DNA of 64,000 bases from Paraburkholderia sediminicola (GCF_902859805.1 NZ_CADIKC010000002.1:744001-808000); one strand, 5' to 3'; shown: positions 51,315 to 61,023, counted from the stretch's first letter. The notes: a model not told the origin generated them from the letters alone. Program-made: numbers and translations.

Positions 51315-53525
51315 TCAGAACGCGAGGCGTGCGCGACGCTGGGCATCACGACGTTGCAACCAGCCGATCACCGCATTGCGGACTCCTTGGCGCAGCTTGT
51401 CGACGCGCGTCGGATTGCTGACGATCTGCGCACGATAGAACGACGGACACAGGACAGCCGCATGCGATACCTCGCCGCATAGCCCGCAACCGACGCAACT
51501 GTCGAGCACGCTCGCAACCGGATCCGTACGTAGCGGATCGGGATTCGGTTTGATCGACAGCGATGGGCAGCCGGATAAGCGGATGCACGAGTGGTCGCCA
51601 GTGCAGGTGTCCGAGTCGACACCGAAGCGCTCGCGCACCACGCGCTCGCCCGCGGCAATCGCCTTGCGGGTTTTCGGTTTTTCGCGACGCTGCTTGTTGA
51701 GCATGCATTCGCTCTGCGCGATCAGTACCTTCGGCCCCTTCGTGCTAGTGGTGAGCGCTTCCTTCAGCGTCGCCATCATCGTCTTCAGGTCGTAAGTACG
51801 ACGCACCGTCTTTACCCACTTCACGCCGACCCCGCGTACCGCCTGTTCGATCTCGTGACCCGTGCTGCGTGTCGGATTGAGTGCTGTCGACGACAGAATG
51901 TCCTGGCCGCCTGTAGCCGACGTGTAGCTGTTGTCGACCACGATCGTCAAATTGTCGCTCCGGTTGAACACCGCGTTCGCGATACCGCTCGTGAGCCCGT
52001 TATGCCAGAAGCCGCCGTCTCCCATCACGGAGATTGCGCGCTTGTCAGCGCTCGCATTGAGCGCGGAAGCACTCGCGCTGCCGAGGCCATAGCCCATGGT
52101 CGTCGCGCCAAGGTTGAACGGCGGCAGAATCGAAAACAGGTGGCAACCGATGTCGGCACTCACATGATGCGCACCGAGTTCACGTTCGACGAGCTTCATC
52201 GCCGTGAAGATCGGCCGCTCCGGACAGCCGGTGCAGAATCCGGGTGGACGCGCGTGCACATTGGCGTCAAGCGCCGAGACGGGATCGAGCAGAGTGAGCT
52301 CAGCTTCTACCGGTTCAGCGGGCTCTGCCATCGCGGAAGATGTGGGAGAGACAGCCAATACCGGAATAACTTTTCGGGGAACAGGTTGCGGTTCGAGCAC
52401 GCCATAGCGCTCGAAGAATGCGCGCAAGCCCTTGAGCACGGTAGCGGTGTTGTACTCACCAGCAAGCGGCAACATATCCTTGCCGTGCAACGCCACGGTC
52501 GAACCGACCTGCCGCAAAATCGAACTCGCATTTTGCTCGACGAAGTTCGGCTGACCTTCTTCGATCACCAGCACGGCACGCTTGCCTGTGCAAAAGCGCT
52601 CCCATTCCGAATCGATGAGCGGATACGCAACGTTCATCACATACAAAGGGATTTTCGAATCGCCGTACACGTCGGCGAGGCCGAGGCGTTCCAGCGCGCG
52701 CATAACTGTGTTGTAGCTGCCGCCCTGCATCGCGATGCCGATCTCGCCAGCATCGGTCGAGAAGACCTCGTTGATTTTCCGCTCTTCGATGAACTTGACT
52801 GCGGCCGGCCAGCGCTCATGAATCTTCTCGCGCTCATGCATGAAGCTCGCGGGCGGCAGCACGATACGGTCGACGTCGCGGCTCGGGTTTTCGAGCGCAT
52901 CCTTGATCGAGAACGCCGCGCGGCGATTGTCCGAGGCAATGAACTGGCCATGCACATGGCAAGCGCGGATGCGCAGTTGCAACATGACCGGCGTATGGCT
53001 CGCCTCCGACAAATCAAAACCGTCTTTCACCGCCTGCACGATGCAAGGCAAGTTCGGCCGTGGGTCCAGCAACCAGATCTGCGACTTCATCGCGAACGCG
53101 TGACTGCGTTCCTGCATGATCGACGAACCTTCGCCGTAGTCTTCGCCGACGATGATGAGCGCGCCGCCCGTCACGCCACCCGACGCCAGGTTCGCGAGCG
53201 CGTCGGAGGCGACGTTCGTGCCGACGGTCGCCTTGAAGGTCACGGCCCCGCGTAAAGGATAGTTAACCGACGCGGCCAGCGACGCAGCAGCTGTGGCCTC
53301 GCTCGCACTATTCTCGAAACGGATGCCGTGATCGCTGAGGATATCCTGCGCGTCAGCCAGCACGTCCATCAGGTGTGAAATGGGCGCCCCCTGATACCCA
53401 CCCACATACGCGACTCCGGATTCCAGCAGCGCCTTGGTCACGGCCAGGATGCCCTCGCCGCTGAATAGTTCGCCCGCACCCAGACGCAGCTTCTTCACCT
53501 CTTCGACAAACGACCGCTCAGCCAT
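51315..53525 (-). CDS. iorA: Indolepyruvate ferredoxin oxidoreductase alpha subunit (IorA-like)
   Basis: A 736-residue subunit. N-terminal pyruvate-ferredoxin oxidoreductase domain ('LFSGEGILAVTKALLESGVA', 'ENSASEATAAASLAASVNYP'), a central transferase-like domain, a TPP-binding domain ('CTGCPERPIFTAM', 'SVMGDGGFWHNGLTSGIANA', 'VVDNSYTSATGGQ'), and a C-terminal ferredoxin-like part with Cys clusters 'CTGDHSCIRLSGC' and 'CVGCGLCGE'. It oxidatively decarboxylates indolepyruvate or phenylpyruvate to the aryl-acetyl-CoA. Acceptor and in vivo substrate not readable; an acyl-CoA ligase and thiolase cluster lies upstream. Confidence 0.92.
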   Translation of the reverse strand: MAERSFVEEVKKLRLGAGELFSGEGILAVTKALLESGVAYVGGYQGAPISHLMDVLADAQDILSDHGIRFENSASEATAAASLAASVNYPLRGAVTFKATVGTNVASDALANLASGGVTGGALIIVGEDYGEGSSIMQERSHAFAMKSQIWLLDPRPNLPCIVQAVKDGFDLSEASHTPVMLQLRIRACHVHGQFIASDNRRAAFSIKDALENPSRDVDRIVLPPASFMHEREKIHERWPAAVKFIEERKINEVFSTDAGEIGIAMQGGSYNTVMRALERLGLADVYGDSKIPLYVMNVAYPLIDSEWERFCTGKRAVLVIEEGQPNFVEQNASSILRQVGSTVALHGKDMLPLAGEYNTATVLKGLRAFFERYGVLEPQPVPRKVIPVLAVSPTSSAMAEPAEPVEAELTLLDPVSALDANVHARPPGFCTGCPERPIFTAMKLVERELGAHHVSADIGCHLFSILPPFNLGATTMGYGLGSASASALNASADKRAISVMGDGGFWHNGLTSGIANAVFNRSDNLTIVVDNSYTSATGGQDILSSTALNPTRSTGHEIEQAVRGVGVKWVKTVRRTYDLKTMMATLKEALTTSTKGPKVLIAQSECMLNKQRREKPKTRKAIAAGERVVRERFGVDSDTCTGDHSCIRLSGCPSLSIKPNPDPLRTDPVASVLDSCVGCGLCGEVSHAAVLCPSFYRAQIVSNPTRVDKLRQGVRNAVIGWLQRRDAQRRARLAF

Positions 53526-53734
53526 GGCGTCTCTCTACCTTCCAGATTTATGCAATGCAGATGCCCGCGAGGACTTTCAGCGCAATCCGTCATATGCCGG
53601 TCAATCCAGACTCATGGATGGGTCGACACTGAGGCACGCCTTTCATTGCAGCCCAGTATAGGTGGCAGCGGAAAATCAGCCCAATCAATCAAATTCGAAC
53701 CGTGCATAAAATCGTTTATGACGGCCGTGTGCGA

Positions 53735-54682
53735 TCAATCTTCGTGAAGGCTATCGATAATCACCGAGCGGAGCCAGCGATTGCCCTCCTCCGACTCGAA
53801 TGCATCATGCCAATGCACGGTAACTTCAACTTCCGGAATCTGGACTGGGAGCGGATAGATAACAAACTCGCCACGCTCGTTGAACAGGCGCGCCACCCGC
53901 AGCGGCAGCGTGACCATCCATTCCGTGCGCCGGATGATCTGCGGGACAACCGTGAAGTGAGGCACGCGCAACGCTATTCTCCGGTGCAAACCTTCCGCCT
54001 GCAGCAGATGTTCTATGTTGCGATGGCTGCTCTCACTCGATCCAACAGAGATGTGTGACAGGGAAAGAAATTTCTCGCGGGAGATCTGTCTGGCAGGCAG
54101 GCCTGTGCGCTTGCGCGTCATGCAAACATACGGCTCATGAAACAGCAGCGCGTATTGCGTCGTCAGCTTGAGGGCCGGCATATTGCCGACTGCAAAATCC
54201 AGTTGCCCGAGCCTGAGCCTTTCTTCAGCGTCAGCGATGGGAATCTGCTGCACCGAGAGCCTGACGGACGGTGCGGTTTGCTGAAGCTTGGTGCATAGGA
54301 TCGGCAGAAAAACCTGCTCGCCGACGTCGGACATCGAGAGATGAAATTCCCGGCTGCTGGCAGCCGGGTCAAAGCGGTCTCCATGACGGAATACTTCACG
54401 AAGCGAAGAGATCGCCCGATTAACAGGTGCAGACAGCTCCGTTGCGGTTGGGGTGGGTAGCATCTCTCCGGTGGTGCGCACAAAGAGCGGATCGTCGAAG
54501 AGTGAGCGAAGCCGCCCGAGCGAGTAACTGACCGCGGGTTGTGACAGACCCAGCCGCTGCCCGGCGCGCGTCAGGCTGCGCTCCTCCAGAATTGCCTGAA
54601 AGACACGCAGGAGGTTCAGGTCAACGTCGTTGAAGTCCACCACAATGGATTCCTTACTCTTAAAGATCACCGGCGTGATCAT
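53735..54682 (-). CDS. LysR-family regulator (NodD/NahR-like)
   Basis: A 315-residue LysR protein. The HTH region is 'VDLNLLRVFQAILEERSLTR' and 'AGQRLGLSQPAVSYSLGRLR' with 'LFDDPLFVRT', the pattern of the NodD/NahR/LinR group that responds to aromatic ligands. The effector domain holds 'LGQLDFAVGNMPAL'. The ATG at 54682 keeps 13 extra residues; a GTG at 54643 with AAGGA upstream is a strong alternative. It lies upstream of iorA on the same strand and downstream of the porin gene, so it may control either set. Confidence 0.88.
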   Translation of the reverse strand: MITPVIFKSKESIVVDFNDVDLNLLRVFQAILEERSLTRAGQRLGLSQPAVSYSLGRLRSLFDDPLFVRTTGEMLPTPTATELSAPVNRAISSLREVFRHGDRFDPAASSREFHLSMSDVGEQVFLPILCTKLQQTAPSVRLSVQQIPIADAEERLRLGQLDFAVGNMPALKLTTQYALLFHEPYVCMTRKRTGLPARQISREKFLSLSHISVGSSESSHRNIEHLLQAEGLHRRIALRVPHFTVVPQIIRRTEWMVTLPLRVARLFNERGEFVIYPLPVQIPEVEVTVHWHDAFESEEGNRWLRSVIIDSLHED

Positions 54683-55022
54683 TACGCGCCCGTACTTCTT
54701 GTGAATGCATGGGGCGGTCCCTGATCAGGAACTGTCTGAAATGAAAATGGCGACCTGGGGTGCGCCGGACTCATGTCATCTGCGCCAATGCGGAACGGCA
54801 GCGCAAACCATTATTGTAGACGCGCCAAGTGATGGTGGGGTCGTATGATCGGGCGACGAGAGCGCTATTAACAAACAGACGCCTGGCGAGTCGCGGCTCT
54901 GGCCGCGCTGTTTTTTTCATTGTCAGCTGACCTCGAAGCGCAGGCCAGCTTCGTGCTCATTCAACCGAAGATATGCGCTCGGTCGTGGTTACCGCTAGAG
55001 CGGATACCGTCCCATCCGAAAC
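54683..55022. other. Intergenic region between LysR gene and porin 2
   Basis: About 340 bases with no gene on either strand. It contains a short palindrome CCTGATCAGG (54720-54729) near the LysR start, and an isolated plus-strand terminator (54892-54917) described separately. Confidence 0.5.
54892..54917 (+). terminator. Isolated plus-strand terminator, possible small RNA end
   Basis: A perfect 6-base GC stem (54892-54897 with 54902-54907, tetraloop TCTG) is followed by 'ctg' and T7. The orientation is plus, yet no plus-strand gene precedes it for many kilobases. It may end a short RNA starting in the divergent LysR upstream region; a TATGAT hexamer at 54844-54849 is a possible -10. Confidence 0.6.
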
Positions 55023-56144
55023 TCAGAATTTCTTTCGAATCCCGATTCGCAATGCCACCTGGTTAGCCGAGTTTGATGCCGCCAGCACGGGAGCGAGATC
55101 GGCAACCGCGCCGCCTCCCGCTCGCATGTAGGTCGCGCTCGCGTAGACATCGGTCGACTTCGACAGGAAATAGTCCGCGCTGGCGTCCGCCTCGTGGTAG
55201 TGCGGGGCTTGCCCGGTTGCGGACACATTGCCTTCGGTATAGCTATACGCGACGCCGAGCTGCAAGGCGGGGGTGATCATATAGCTGCCCACGATTTCAG
55301 CGATGTTGAAGGTCACGTGCCCACCGATCTTGGCACCCAGACTGGGGTCGAGATTACCGAACTGTGTGTGGGTCCAGTCCGCCGTGATGCGCGCGGGTCC
55401 CATCCCATAGGACGCCGCGACACCGAACACCTTATAACTGCCTGCCGCGAGACCGTAGTTGCCGTCCACTGTGTTCCCGGCGGTCCAGACGCCGTCCGGC
55501 ACTGCCGTAGCTGGATGATCGATCGACGTATACGCGCCGACGAGCTGAAGGTTGCCGGTCGCGTATTGCAGCGCAAACGACTTCGCGCTGTTGCTCGCGA
55601 AGTTACCCGGTGCGCCGCCGAAACTATAGATACCGACACCTGTAAGACCCGCGAAGGTCGGCGATACGTACTTGACCGCGTTTTGCAGACGAAAGTCGAT
55701 GCCGTTGTTGTCGAGATCCCCCGGGTGCGGGAACAGTATCCCGCCGGGCAAGGTTCCGTTGGCCGACAGCGCGCCGATGTAGTCGCCAATCGCCTCACCC
55801 TGACGGCCGAGCGTCAGCGTACCGTAACGGTCGTTCGACAGCCCCACGTAAGCGAGGCGGCCGAACTCGCGTCCGCCCTGGCTGAGCGCGCCATTGTTGA
55901 CGTTAAAGCCGTTCTCCAGCCGGAACAGCGCGAAAGTGCCGCCGCCGAGGTCCTCGACGCCTTTCATCCCCCACCGATTGCCTTGCGAGATACTGCCCTG
56001 CATTTGCCATGCGCTGTGGCCGCCCTGATTGCTGGACCAGGTGAGACCATCGTCAATGATGCCGTAGATGGTGACGCTACTCTGCGCATGTGCCACCTGA
56101 CAAATTGATAGGATACCGAATGAATAGGCAAGCATTTTTTTCAT
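55023..56144 (-). CDS. Gram-negative porin 2
   Basis: A 373-residue porin. Signal peptide 'MKKMLAYSFGILSICQVAHA', mature start 'QSSVTIYGIIDDGLTWSSNQ', core 'FGRLAYVGLSNDRYGTLTLG' and terminal 'ALRIGIRKKF'. The N-terminal layout is the same as the porin at 2082, but they are only moderately alike. The ATG at 56144 follows GGAG. It is the last gene of the ligase-transporter-thiolase-DUF35-porin series (96 bases after the DUF35 gene), suggesting uptake of that pathway's substrate. Confidence 0.92.
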   Translation of the reverse strand: MKKMLAYSFGILSICQVAHAQSSVTIYGIIDDGLTWSSNQGGHSAWQMQGSISQGNRWGMKGVEDLGGGTFALFRLENGFNVNNGALSQGGREFGRLAYVGLSNDRYGTLTLGRQGEAIGDYIGALSANGTLPGGILFPHPGDLDNNGIDFRLQNAVKYVSPTFAGLTGVGIYSFGGAPGNFASNSAKSFALQYATGNLQLVGAYTSIDHPATAVPDGVWTAGNTVDGNYGLAAGSYKVFGVAASYGMGPARITADWTHTQFGNLDPSLGAKIGGHVTFNIAEIVGSYMITPALQLGVAYSYTEGNVSATGQAPHYHEADASADYFLSKSTDVYASATYMRAGGGAVADLAPVLAASNSANQVALRIGIRKKF

Positions 56145-56240
56145 GAATTCTCCAATTCCCTGTGAGCGTTTTTTAGGGTGGTGTAACCGAACGGCTAGTA
56201 ACGCCGCGCCGCGTCGCGAAAGCCGCCACACGGCGACATG

Positions 56241-56543
56241 TCAATCCCGTCGGGCGACGATCCGGTGTTGTGCATCCAGTGCGAGACTCACTACATCGCC
56301 GATCTCCACAGGAGAGTCGAGACGCGCGATGACAATCGGTCCCGCTTCAGTGGCAACGCTCGCCAGGTGGATGTCACCGCCGTTATCCGCACCCACTCGG
56401 CGCCGGACGGCAGTCGCCGCCGTCACGGTGCCGCCCTCTGCCTCGAACGCAGACCATTCAGCGCCTCCACAAGACGGGCACAGGTAGCGCGCTGGAAATA
56501 GCGTGGTGTCGCAGTGCGTACAGCGGAAAACGTTTATGCTCAT
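56241..56543 (-). CDS. Zn-ribbon OB-fold protein (DUF35 family), thiolase partner
   Basis: A 100-residue DUF35 protein: an N-terminal zinc ribbon with CxxC pairs 'CTHCDTTLFPARYLCPSCG' and a C-terminal OB fold. DUF35 proteins form complexes with SCP-x-type thiolases and hydratases in acyl-CoA metabolism. Its ATG overlaps the thiolase stop by 4 bases, supporting a stable pair. Confidence 0.88.
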   Translation of the reverse strand: MSINVFRCTHCDTTLFPARYLCPSCGGAEWSAFEAEGGTVTAATAVRRRVGADNGGDIHLASVATEAGPIVIARLDSPVEIGDVVSLALDAQHRIVARRD

Positions 56544-57706
56544 TGCGCGCCTCGATCGAAAGCTTCAAGCACCACCGCATTCGCACACATACCGTAGCGA
56601 TACTCGACCATGCCGTAGCCACTGACGAGCGCCCGCCGGGCACCCGCTACCTGACGCCCACCTGCCTCGCCGCGCAACTGTGTGAGGGCTTCGACAAGCC
56701 CGTGCATTCCACCAGCCGCGCCGGCCTGCCCTGCCGAAAGTTGTCCACCCGACGTATTGACCGGCAACTCCTCCGACACAATGCGCGCAAGCAGCGCACG
56801 CATGTCGCCGTCCGGCGCGAAACCTAGATCAGCCAGCTGAACGAGTACCATCACCGGATAATCGTCGTACACGGACACGAGATCCATGTCGGCAGGCGTC
56901 AAGCCCGCGTCGCGCCACAAGGCCGGGGCAAGTGCGGCAAGCGACGTCTGCAATCCGTCGCCCATCTGGTGGTCGGGGTTATAGCTGCAGCGCAGCGCAC
57001 GCACCGCGACCTGCCGGTCGTGCTTCGAGAGATCGGCTCGCGCGAGAACGATCGCGTTCGCGCCACTGACGACCGGCACGCAGTCGAAGCGTCCGAGCGG
57101 TTCCGCTACAAGCGGGGCGTCCAGGTACGCCTCGACGGTCAGCGGCGCACGATAGACGGCTTGCGGGTTGCGCGACGCCCATGCCCGCTGCGCAACGCAC
57201 AGCGTGCCGTAATCCGCGCGCGACAGATCGTAACGTTGCGCATGCAACTGCGTCATCATGGCGAACAGCGCGTTCGGCCCACCGCTTTCGAGAGGCCGCA
57301 GCCAGGTGCGCGTCGTCAGGTTGTAATGGTCGACGAGTTGCTTGAAATCCGCCGGCTCGAAGCGATCCCCCGATACGAGCACGATCACGTTGGCGTCGCC
57401 GCACTGGATCGCGCGCACCGCATGTTGCAGCAGGTTGATCGCGCTGGCGCCGCCGTGACAGTCGTCCATGCACCAGCGTGGCGAGAGTCCAAGGCGCCAG
57501 GCAATGTCGATTGCGTGATCCGGAGCAAGGGTGAACGATGCAACCCCCAGCCCGTCTACTTCATGGGCGGCAAAGCCTGACTGCGCCAGCGCCGATGAGA
57601 ACGCCTGCGCCAGCAGATCGCCTGTCGTGCCTTCTGGGGCCTGGCGGCGATACGGAACTTCCACTCCGCCGCAAATCAATACCCCCGCATGGTCGCGTGA
57701 CTGCAT
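56540..57706 (-). CDS. Thiolase-family protein (SCP2/SCP-x type, DUF35-associated)
   Basis: A 388-residue thiolase-like enzyme acting on acyl-CoA. A probable nucleophile is Cys83 in 'DDCHGGASAI'; a late Gly-rich loop 'TSGGQLSAGQAGAAGGMHGL' carries the catalytic His of 'GGMHG'. The second active Cys of classic thiolases is not evident at the C terminus. That pattern is usual for thiolases paired with DUF35 proteins, which cleave or condense branched or aromatic acyl-CoA. The ATG at 57706 has GGGGAG upstream; the frame is open further without support. Confidence 0.85.
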   Translation of the reverse strand: MQSRDHAGVLICGGVEVPYRRQAPEGTTGDLLAQAFSSALAQSGFAAHEVDGLGVASFTLAPDHAIDIAWRLGLSPRWCMDDCHGGASAINLLQHAVRAIQCGDANVIVLVSGDRFEPADFKQLVDHYNLTTRTWLRPLESGGPNALFAMMTQLHAQRYDLSRADYGTLCVAQRAWASRNPQAVYRAPLTVEAYLDAPLVAEPLGRFDCVPVVSGANAIVLARADLSKHDRQVAVRALRCSYNPDHQMGDGLQTSLAALAPALWRDAGLTPADMDLVSVYDDYPVMVLVQLADLGFAPDGDMRALLARIVSEELPVNTSGGQLSAGQAGAAGGMHGLVEALTQLRGEAGGRQVAGARRALVSGYGMVEYRYGMCANAVVLEAFDRGAQ

Positions 57707-57720
57707 GATCGATCTCCCCT

Positions 57721-59046
57721 TTAGCGTGCGGTGCGGTGCGCTGTTTCGCGCGCACAGAGAAGCGCCACGACGGTAATCGCGCCCATTGTCATGAGCATCA
57801 GCGCAACCGGCCACGCCGCGTGGTACTTTGCGAGCAGCGCAGTGGCCACCAGCGGCGAGAGGCCGCCCGCGAATACGGAGGCGATTTCGTGGCCCAGCGC
57901 CATGCCTGAATAACGGACCTCCGTGCTGAACAGTTCGCCCATCAGGCTAGGCTGTGTCCCGATCATCGCACCATGACACACACCATTGGCCAGCAGGAAA
58001 GCAAGCCAGATGAGCCCCGGCACCTTCGTGTCGATCAGCCAGAAGAACGGCAGCGCAATGACGATTAGCCCCACCGCGCCGATCATGTACACGGGCTTCC
58101 GGCCGATGCGATCGGATAGGCGGCCCCACACCAGCATCATGCCCAGTTCGACGGTCATCGACACCATCACCCCGGCGAGCATGACCGAACTCGGCACGCC
58201 GATGAACTTGCCATACACAAGTGAGAAAGCAAGGAAGATATAAGAGCCGCCGTTCTCGGCTACGCGCAGGCCCATTGCGATCAGCAGTTCCTTCGGGTGG
58301 CGGCGGATCGCTTCGAGCACCGGCGTGTGCGTCGTCTTGCCCGCCGCCGCTGCTTTCGAGAATTCAGTGCTCTCCGGCAATCTCGAACGGATGTAGACGC
58401 CGACGCCGAAGATCACAATCGATAGCAGAAACGGTACACGCCAGCCCCAACTCATGAACGTGTCGTGTGGCAGCTTTTGCACGAGAAAGAAAACCGCCGC
58501 CGACAACACAAAACCGCCGCCCACACCGATCTGGCTCCAGGAGGCATACATGCCGCGCTTTTCCGGCGGCGCCGACTCGCTGATCATCAACACGCCGCCG
58601 CCCCATTCACCGCCTGACGCGACACCTTGCAGCACGCGCAGCACGAGAAGCAGCGCCGGCGCCCACAGCCCGGCCTGGGCATAGGTCGGCAACAGGCCGA
58701 TCAGAAACGTCGCACCGCCCATGATCGATAGCGTCCACACGAGCGCGCCCTTGCGTCCGTAGCGATCGCCGATGTGGCCGAACAGTACGCCGCCGAACGG
58801 CCGCGCGGCAAAACCGACAGCAAAGCCTGCGAACGCGGCAAGCGTACCGATCAGCGGGTCCGTGCCTTTCGGGAAAAACAGTTCGCCGAATACCAGTGCG
58901 GCCGCAGTACTGTAGAGAAAGAAGTCATACCATTCGAGCGCATTGCCTGCGACCGATGCCATCACTATGCGTCGCAACGACTTCTGATCGATCCCGCCGC
59001 TGACTGCTTGTACGTCAGGCGCGGGAATGGTTTGCGTGCTTGCCAT
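57721..59046 (-). CDS. MHS-family MFS transporter (metabolite:H+ symporter)
   Basis: A 441-residue MFS permease of the MHS group: 'VAGNALEWYDFFLYSTAAAL', 'GGVLFGHIGDRYGRKGALVW', 'GGEWGGGVLMISESAPPEKR', 'WGRLSDRIGRKPVYM'. These carry organic acids such as citrate, ketoglutarate, shikimate or aromatic acids with protons. The start at 59046 has GGAGA in front. It lies 14 bases before the thiolase gene in the same series. Confidence 0.9.
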   Translation of the reverse strand: MASTQTIPAPDVQAVSGGIDQKSLRRIVMASVAGNALEWYDFFLYSTAAALVFGELFFPKGTDPLIGTLAAFAGFAVGFAARPFGGVLFGHIGDRYGRKGALVWTLSIMGGATFLIGLLPTYAQAGLWAPALLLVLRVLQGVASGGEWGGGVLMISESAPPEKRGMYASWSQIGVGGGFVLSAAVFFLVQKLPHDTFMSWGWRVPFLLSIVIFGVGVYIRSRLPESTEFSKAAAAGKTTHTPVLEAIRRHPKELLIAMGLRVAENGGSYIFLAFSLVYGKFIGVPSSVMLAGVMVSMTVELGMMLVWGRLSDRIGRKPVYMIGAVGLIVIALPFFWLIDTKVPGLIWLAFLLANGVCHGAMIGTQPSLMGELFSTEVRYSGMALGHEIASVFAGGLSPLVATALLAKYHAAWPVALMLMTMGAITVVALLCARETAHRTAR

Positions 59047-59172
59047 GCTGTCTCCGGTATGCCGCAATACGGCACGATATTGAGCTGGTGCGACGACTTA
59101 TTAGCTGCGAAACAGCTGAGCGTGAACGCGCCCGGCTGATGGCGTAGACGGGTCGCTCGCCAGGCTATGCCG

Positions 59173-60798
59173 CTAGGAACGCTTGAGCCGGTAGCCGGAT
59201 TTCTCGAGATCCCACGTGCTCTCTGTCACACCAGCCTCGCGCAGTTTGTACTTCTGGATCTTGCCGTTTTCCGTTCTCGGCAACTCGCGCACGAAGTCGA
59301 GAAAGCGCGGTACGGCGAAGTACGGCAAACGCGGCTCGCAGTACTGGATCAGCTCCAGTGGCTCCAGCGTTGCGTTATCGCACAGCACGAGTGATGCCAT
59401 TACCTCATCTTCGGCGAGTTCAGAGCGCACCGCGAATACCGCAGCGATTTCAACCGAGGGATGGCTCAGCAGAGCCTGCTCAACCTCGTAGGACGAGATG
59501 TTTTCGCCACGCCGCCGGATCGCGTCTTTCTGCCGGTCGATGAAGCGGTAGTAGCCGTCGGCTTCGCGTATCACGCGATCCCCTGTGTGGAACCACAGAT
59601 TGCGCCACGCTTCGACTGTCTTCTCCGGCATGCCGAAGTAGCCGCTCGCGAGCGCGCATGGCTCGTCCGCGCGGACAATCAGCTCGCCAGCCTCGCCGTC
59701 CGGGACGGGATGATCGTGCTCGTCGACGACGCGCGCATCGAAGCCCTCCGTAAGCTTGCCCATGAAGCCGGGACGCTGCGCGTCGATATGGGCGCCGATC
59801 ACGAAGTTCGTTTCCGTCGAACCGTAACCGTCAAGCAGCGCAATTCCAGAACGCTCGGTGAACTCATGCTGGAACTGACCCGGCACACCCGGCGCTAGCG
59901 CAATGCGTACCCTGTGTGCGCGTTCGTTCGGCGACACAGCGCGACTGAGCAGAATCGGCACCATCGCGCCCAGCACGGATGTGATGGTCGCTTTGGTCTC
60001 AACGAGCGCGTCGAAGAAACCGCTCGCCGAAAAGCGACGATCGACGACAAGCTCGGCATCGCACGTGAGCGCCTGAAAGAAGAAGTTCAGTGCATTCGTG
60101 TGGAAAAGCGGCAGGCAGGTATAGAGCACGTCGCCGGCCGTAACGCCGAGATAATCAGCCGTATGCCTGCCCCACCAATAGAACTGCGCGTGCGAGCAGA
60201 TCACGCCCTTTGATAATCCAGATGTCCCCGACGTATACAGAATCGCGAGCGGATCACTATCGGCAAGCTCTGCGGCTTCGACCGGTTCAGCCCGCGGCGG
60301 CAGCGGCACGGACCGAATGCTGTGTGCCGGCGCTGCGCTTTGCGCTTGCCCAATCAGCCATACGGATTCGGCTGCCAGGCCGGTGGAATCGAGTGCATAA
60401 ACAGCATCGACGAGATGGGATTCGGCAACGATCAGTCGTGCGCCAGAGTTGCGCAGAATGTGTTCGAGTTGCAAGCCGCGCGAAGCCGTATTGATCGGCA
60501 CTGCGATCGCGCCGAGCCACGCGCACCCCAGAATGATCTCCATGAACTCGCTGCGATTCGTGCAAAGCAGCGCCACACGGTCACCGCGTCCCACGCCTTG
60601 AGCGGCCAGCGAACCTGCACGGCGCGCAGCAATATCGAGCGCCTCGGCGCCGGTCCATTGCGTTGAGCGATCGGAGAAAAGCGGTGCGTACGGGTTTCGG
60701 GCCGCACGAGCGGCCAGCATATCCGGCAGGGTAAGTCTCGTGGTGTTACTCCCCGGCGCCTGGCTGCAAATCGCAACTGGCATGTGGATGTTGCCCAT
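59173..60798 (-). CDS. AMP-forming acyl-CoA synthetase / ligase
   Basis: A 541-residue ANL-superfamily ligase that activates a carboxylic acid to acyl-CoA through an acyl-AMP. Motifs: 'ILYTSGTSGLSKGVICSHAQ' (phosphate loop), 'LLDGYGSTETNFV', 'WFHTGDRVIREADGYYRFID' and 'RTENGKIQKYKLRE' with the catalytic Lys. Resembles crotonobetaine/fatty or aryl-acid CoA ligases. It is the first gene of the minus-strand group with transporter, thiolase, DUF35 and porin, so it probably activates the imported acid. Confidence 0.92.
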   Translation of the reverse strand: MGNIHMPVAICSQAPGSNTTRLTLPDMLAARAARNPYAPLFSDRSTQWTGAEALDIAARRAGSLAAQGVGRGDRVALLCTNRSEFMEIILGCAWLGAIAVPINTASRGLQLEHILRNSGARLIVAESHLVDAVYALDSTGLAAESVWLIGQAQSAAPAHSIRSVPLPPRAEPVEAAELADSDPLAILYTSGTSGLSKGVICSHAQFYWWGRHTADYLGVTAGDVLYTCLPLFHTNALNFFFQALTCDAELVVDRRFSASGFFDALVETKATITSVLGAMVPILLSRAVSPNERAHRVRIALAPGVPGQFQHEFTERSGIALLDGYGSTETNFVIGAHIDAQRPGFMGKLTEGFDARVVDEHDHPVPDGEAGELIVRADEPCALASGYFGMPEKTVEAWRNLWFHTGDRVIREADGYYRFIDRQKDAIRRRGENISSYEVEQALLSHPSVEIAAVFAVRSELAEDEVMASLVLCDNATLEPLELIQYCEPRLPYFAVPRFLDFVRELPRTENGKIQKYKLREAGVTESTWDLEKSGYRLKRS

Positions 60799-61023
60799 GT
60801 CGTCCCCGCCTGAAATGTATGCAGGCGAGTCTAGGTTTCGCGATGGACATGTGTCAAATTCATCAATTTTGCTCTCGCTATCAATCTGGCGGATTTTGGG
60901 TGGCGCGCTCGGCTCGTCCAGCCGATCAAATTAAAGTCCGATCTTTCAGGGCGTCAATTCAATCTGCAATCCTTATAAACCATCGCCAGAAGCACCGCAC
61001 GTGTTCCGAACCCTGCATTCCCG

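Noticed and set aside
51591..53255. A 554-codon plus-strand open frame opposite iorA
   Set aside because: Antisense of a clear IorA gene; composition of a shadow frame and no recognisable domain.
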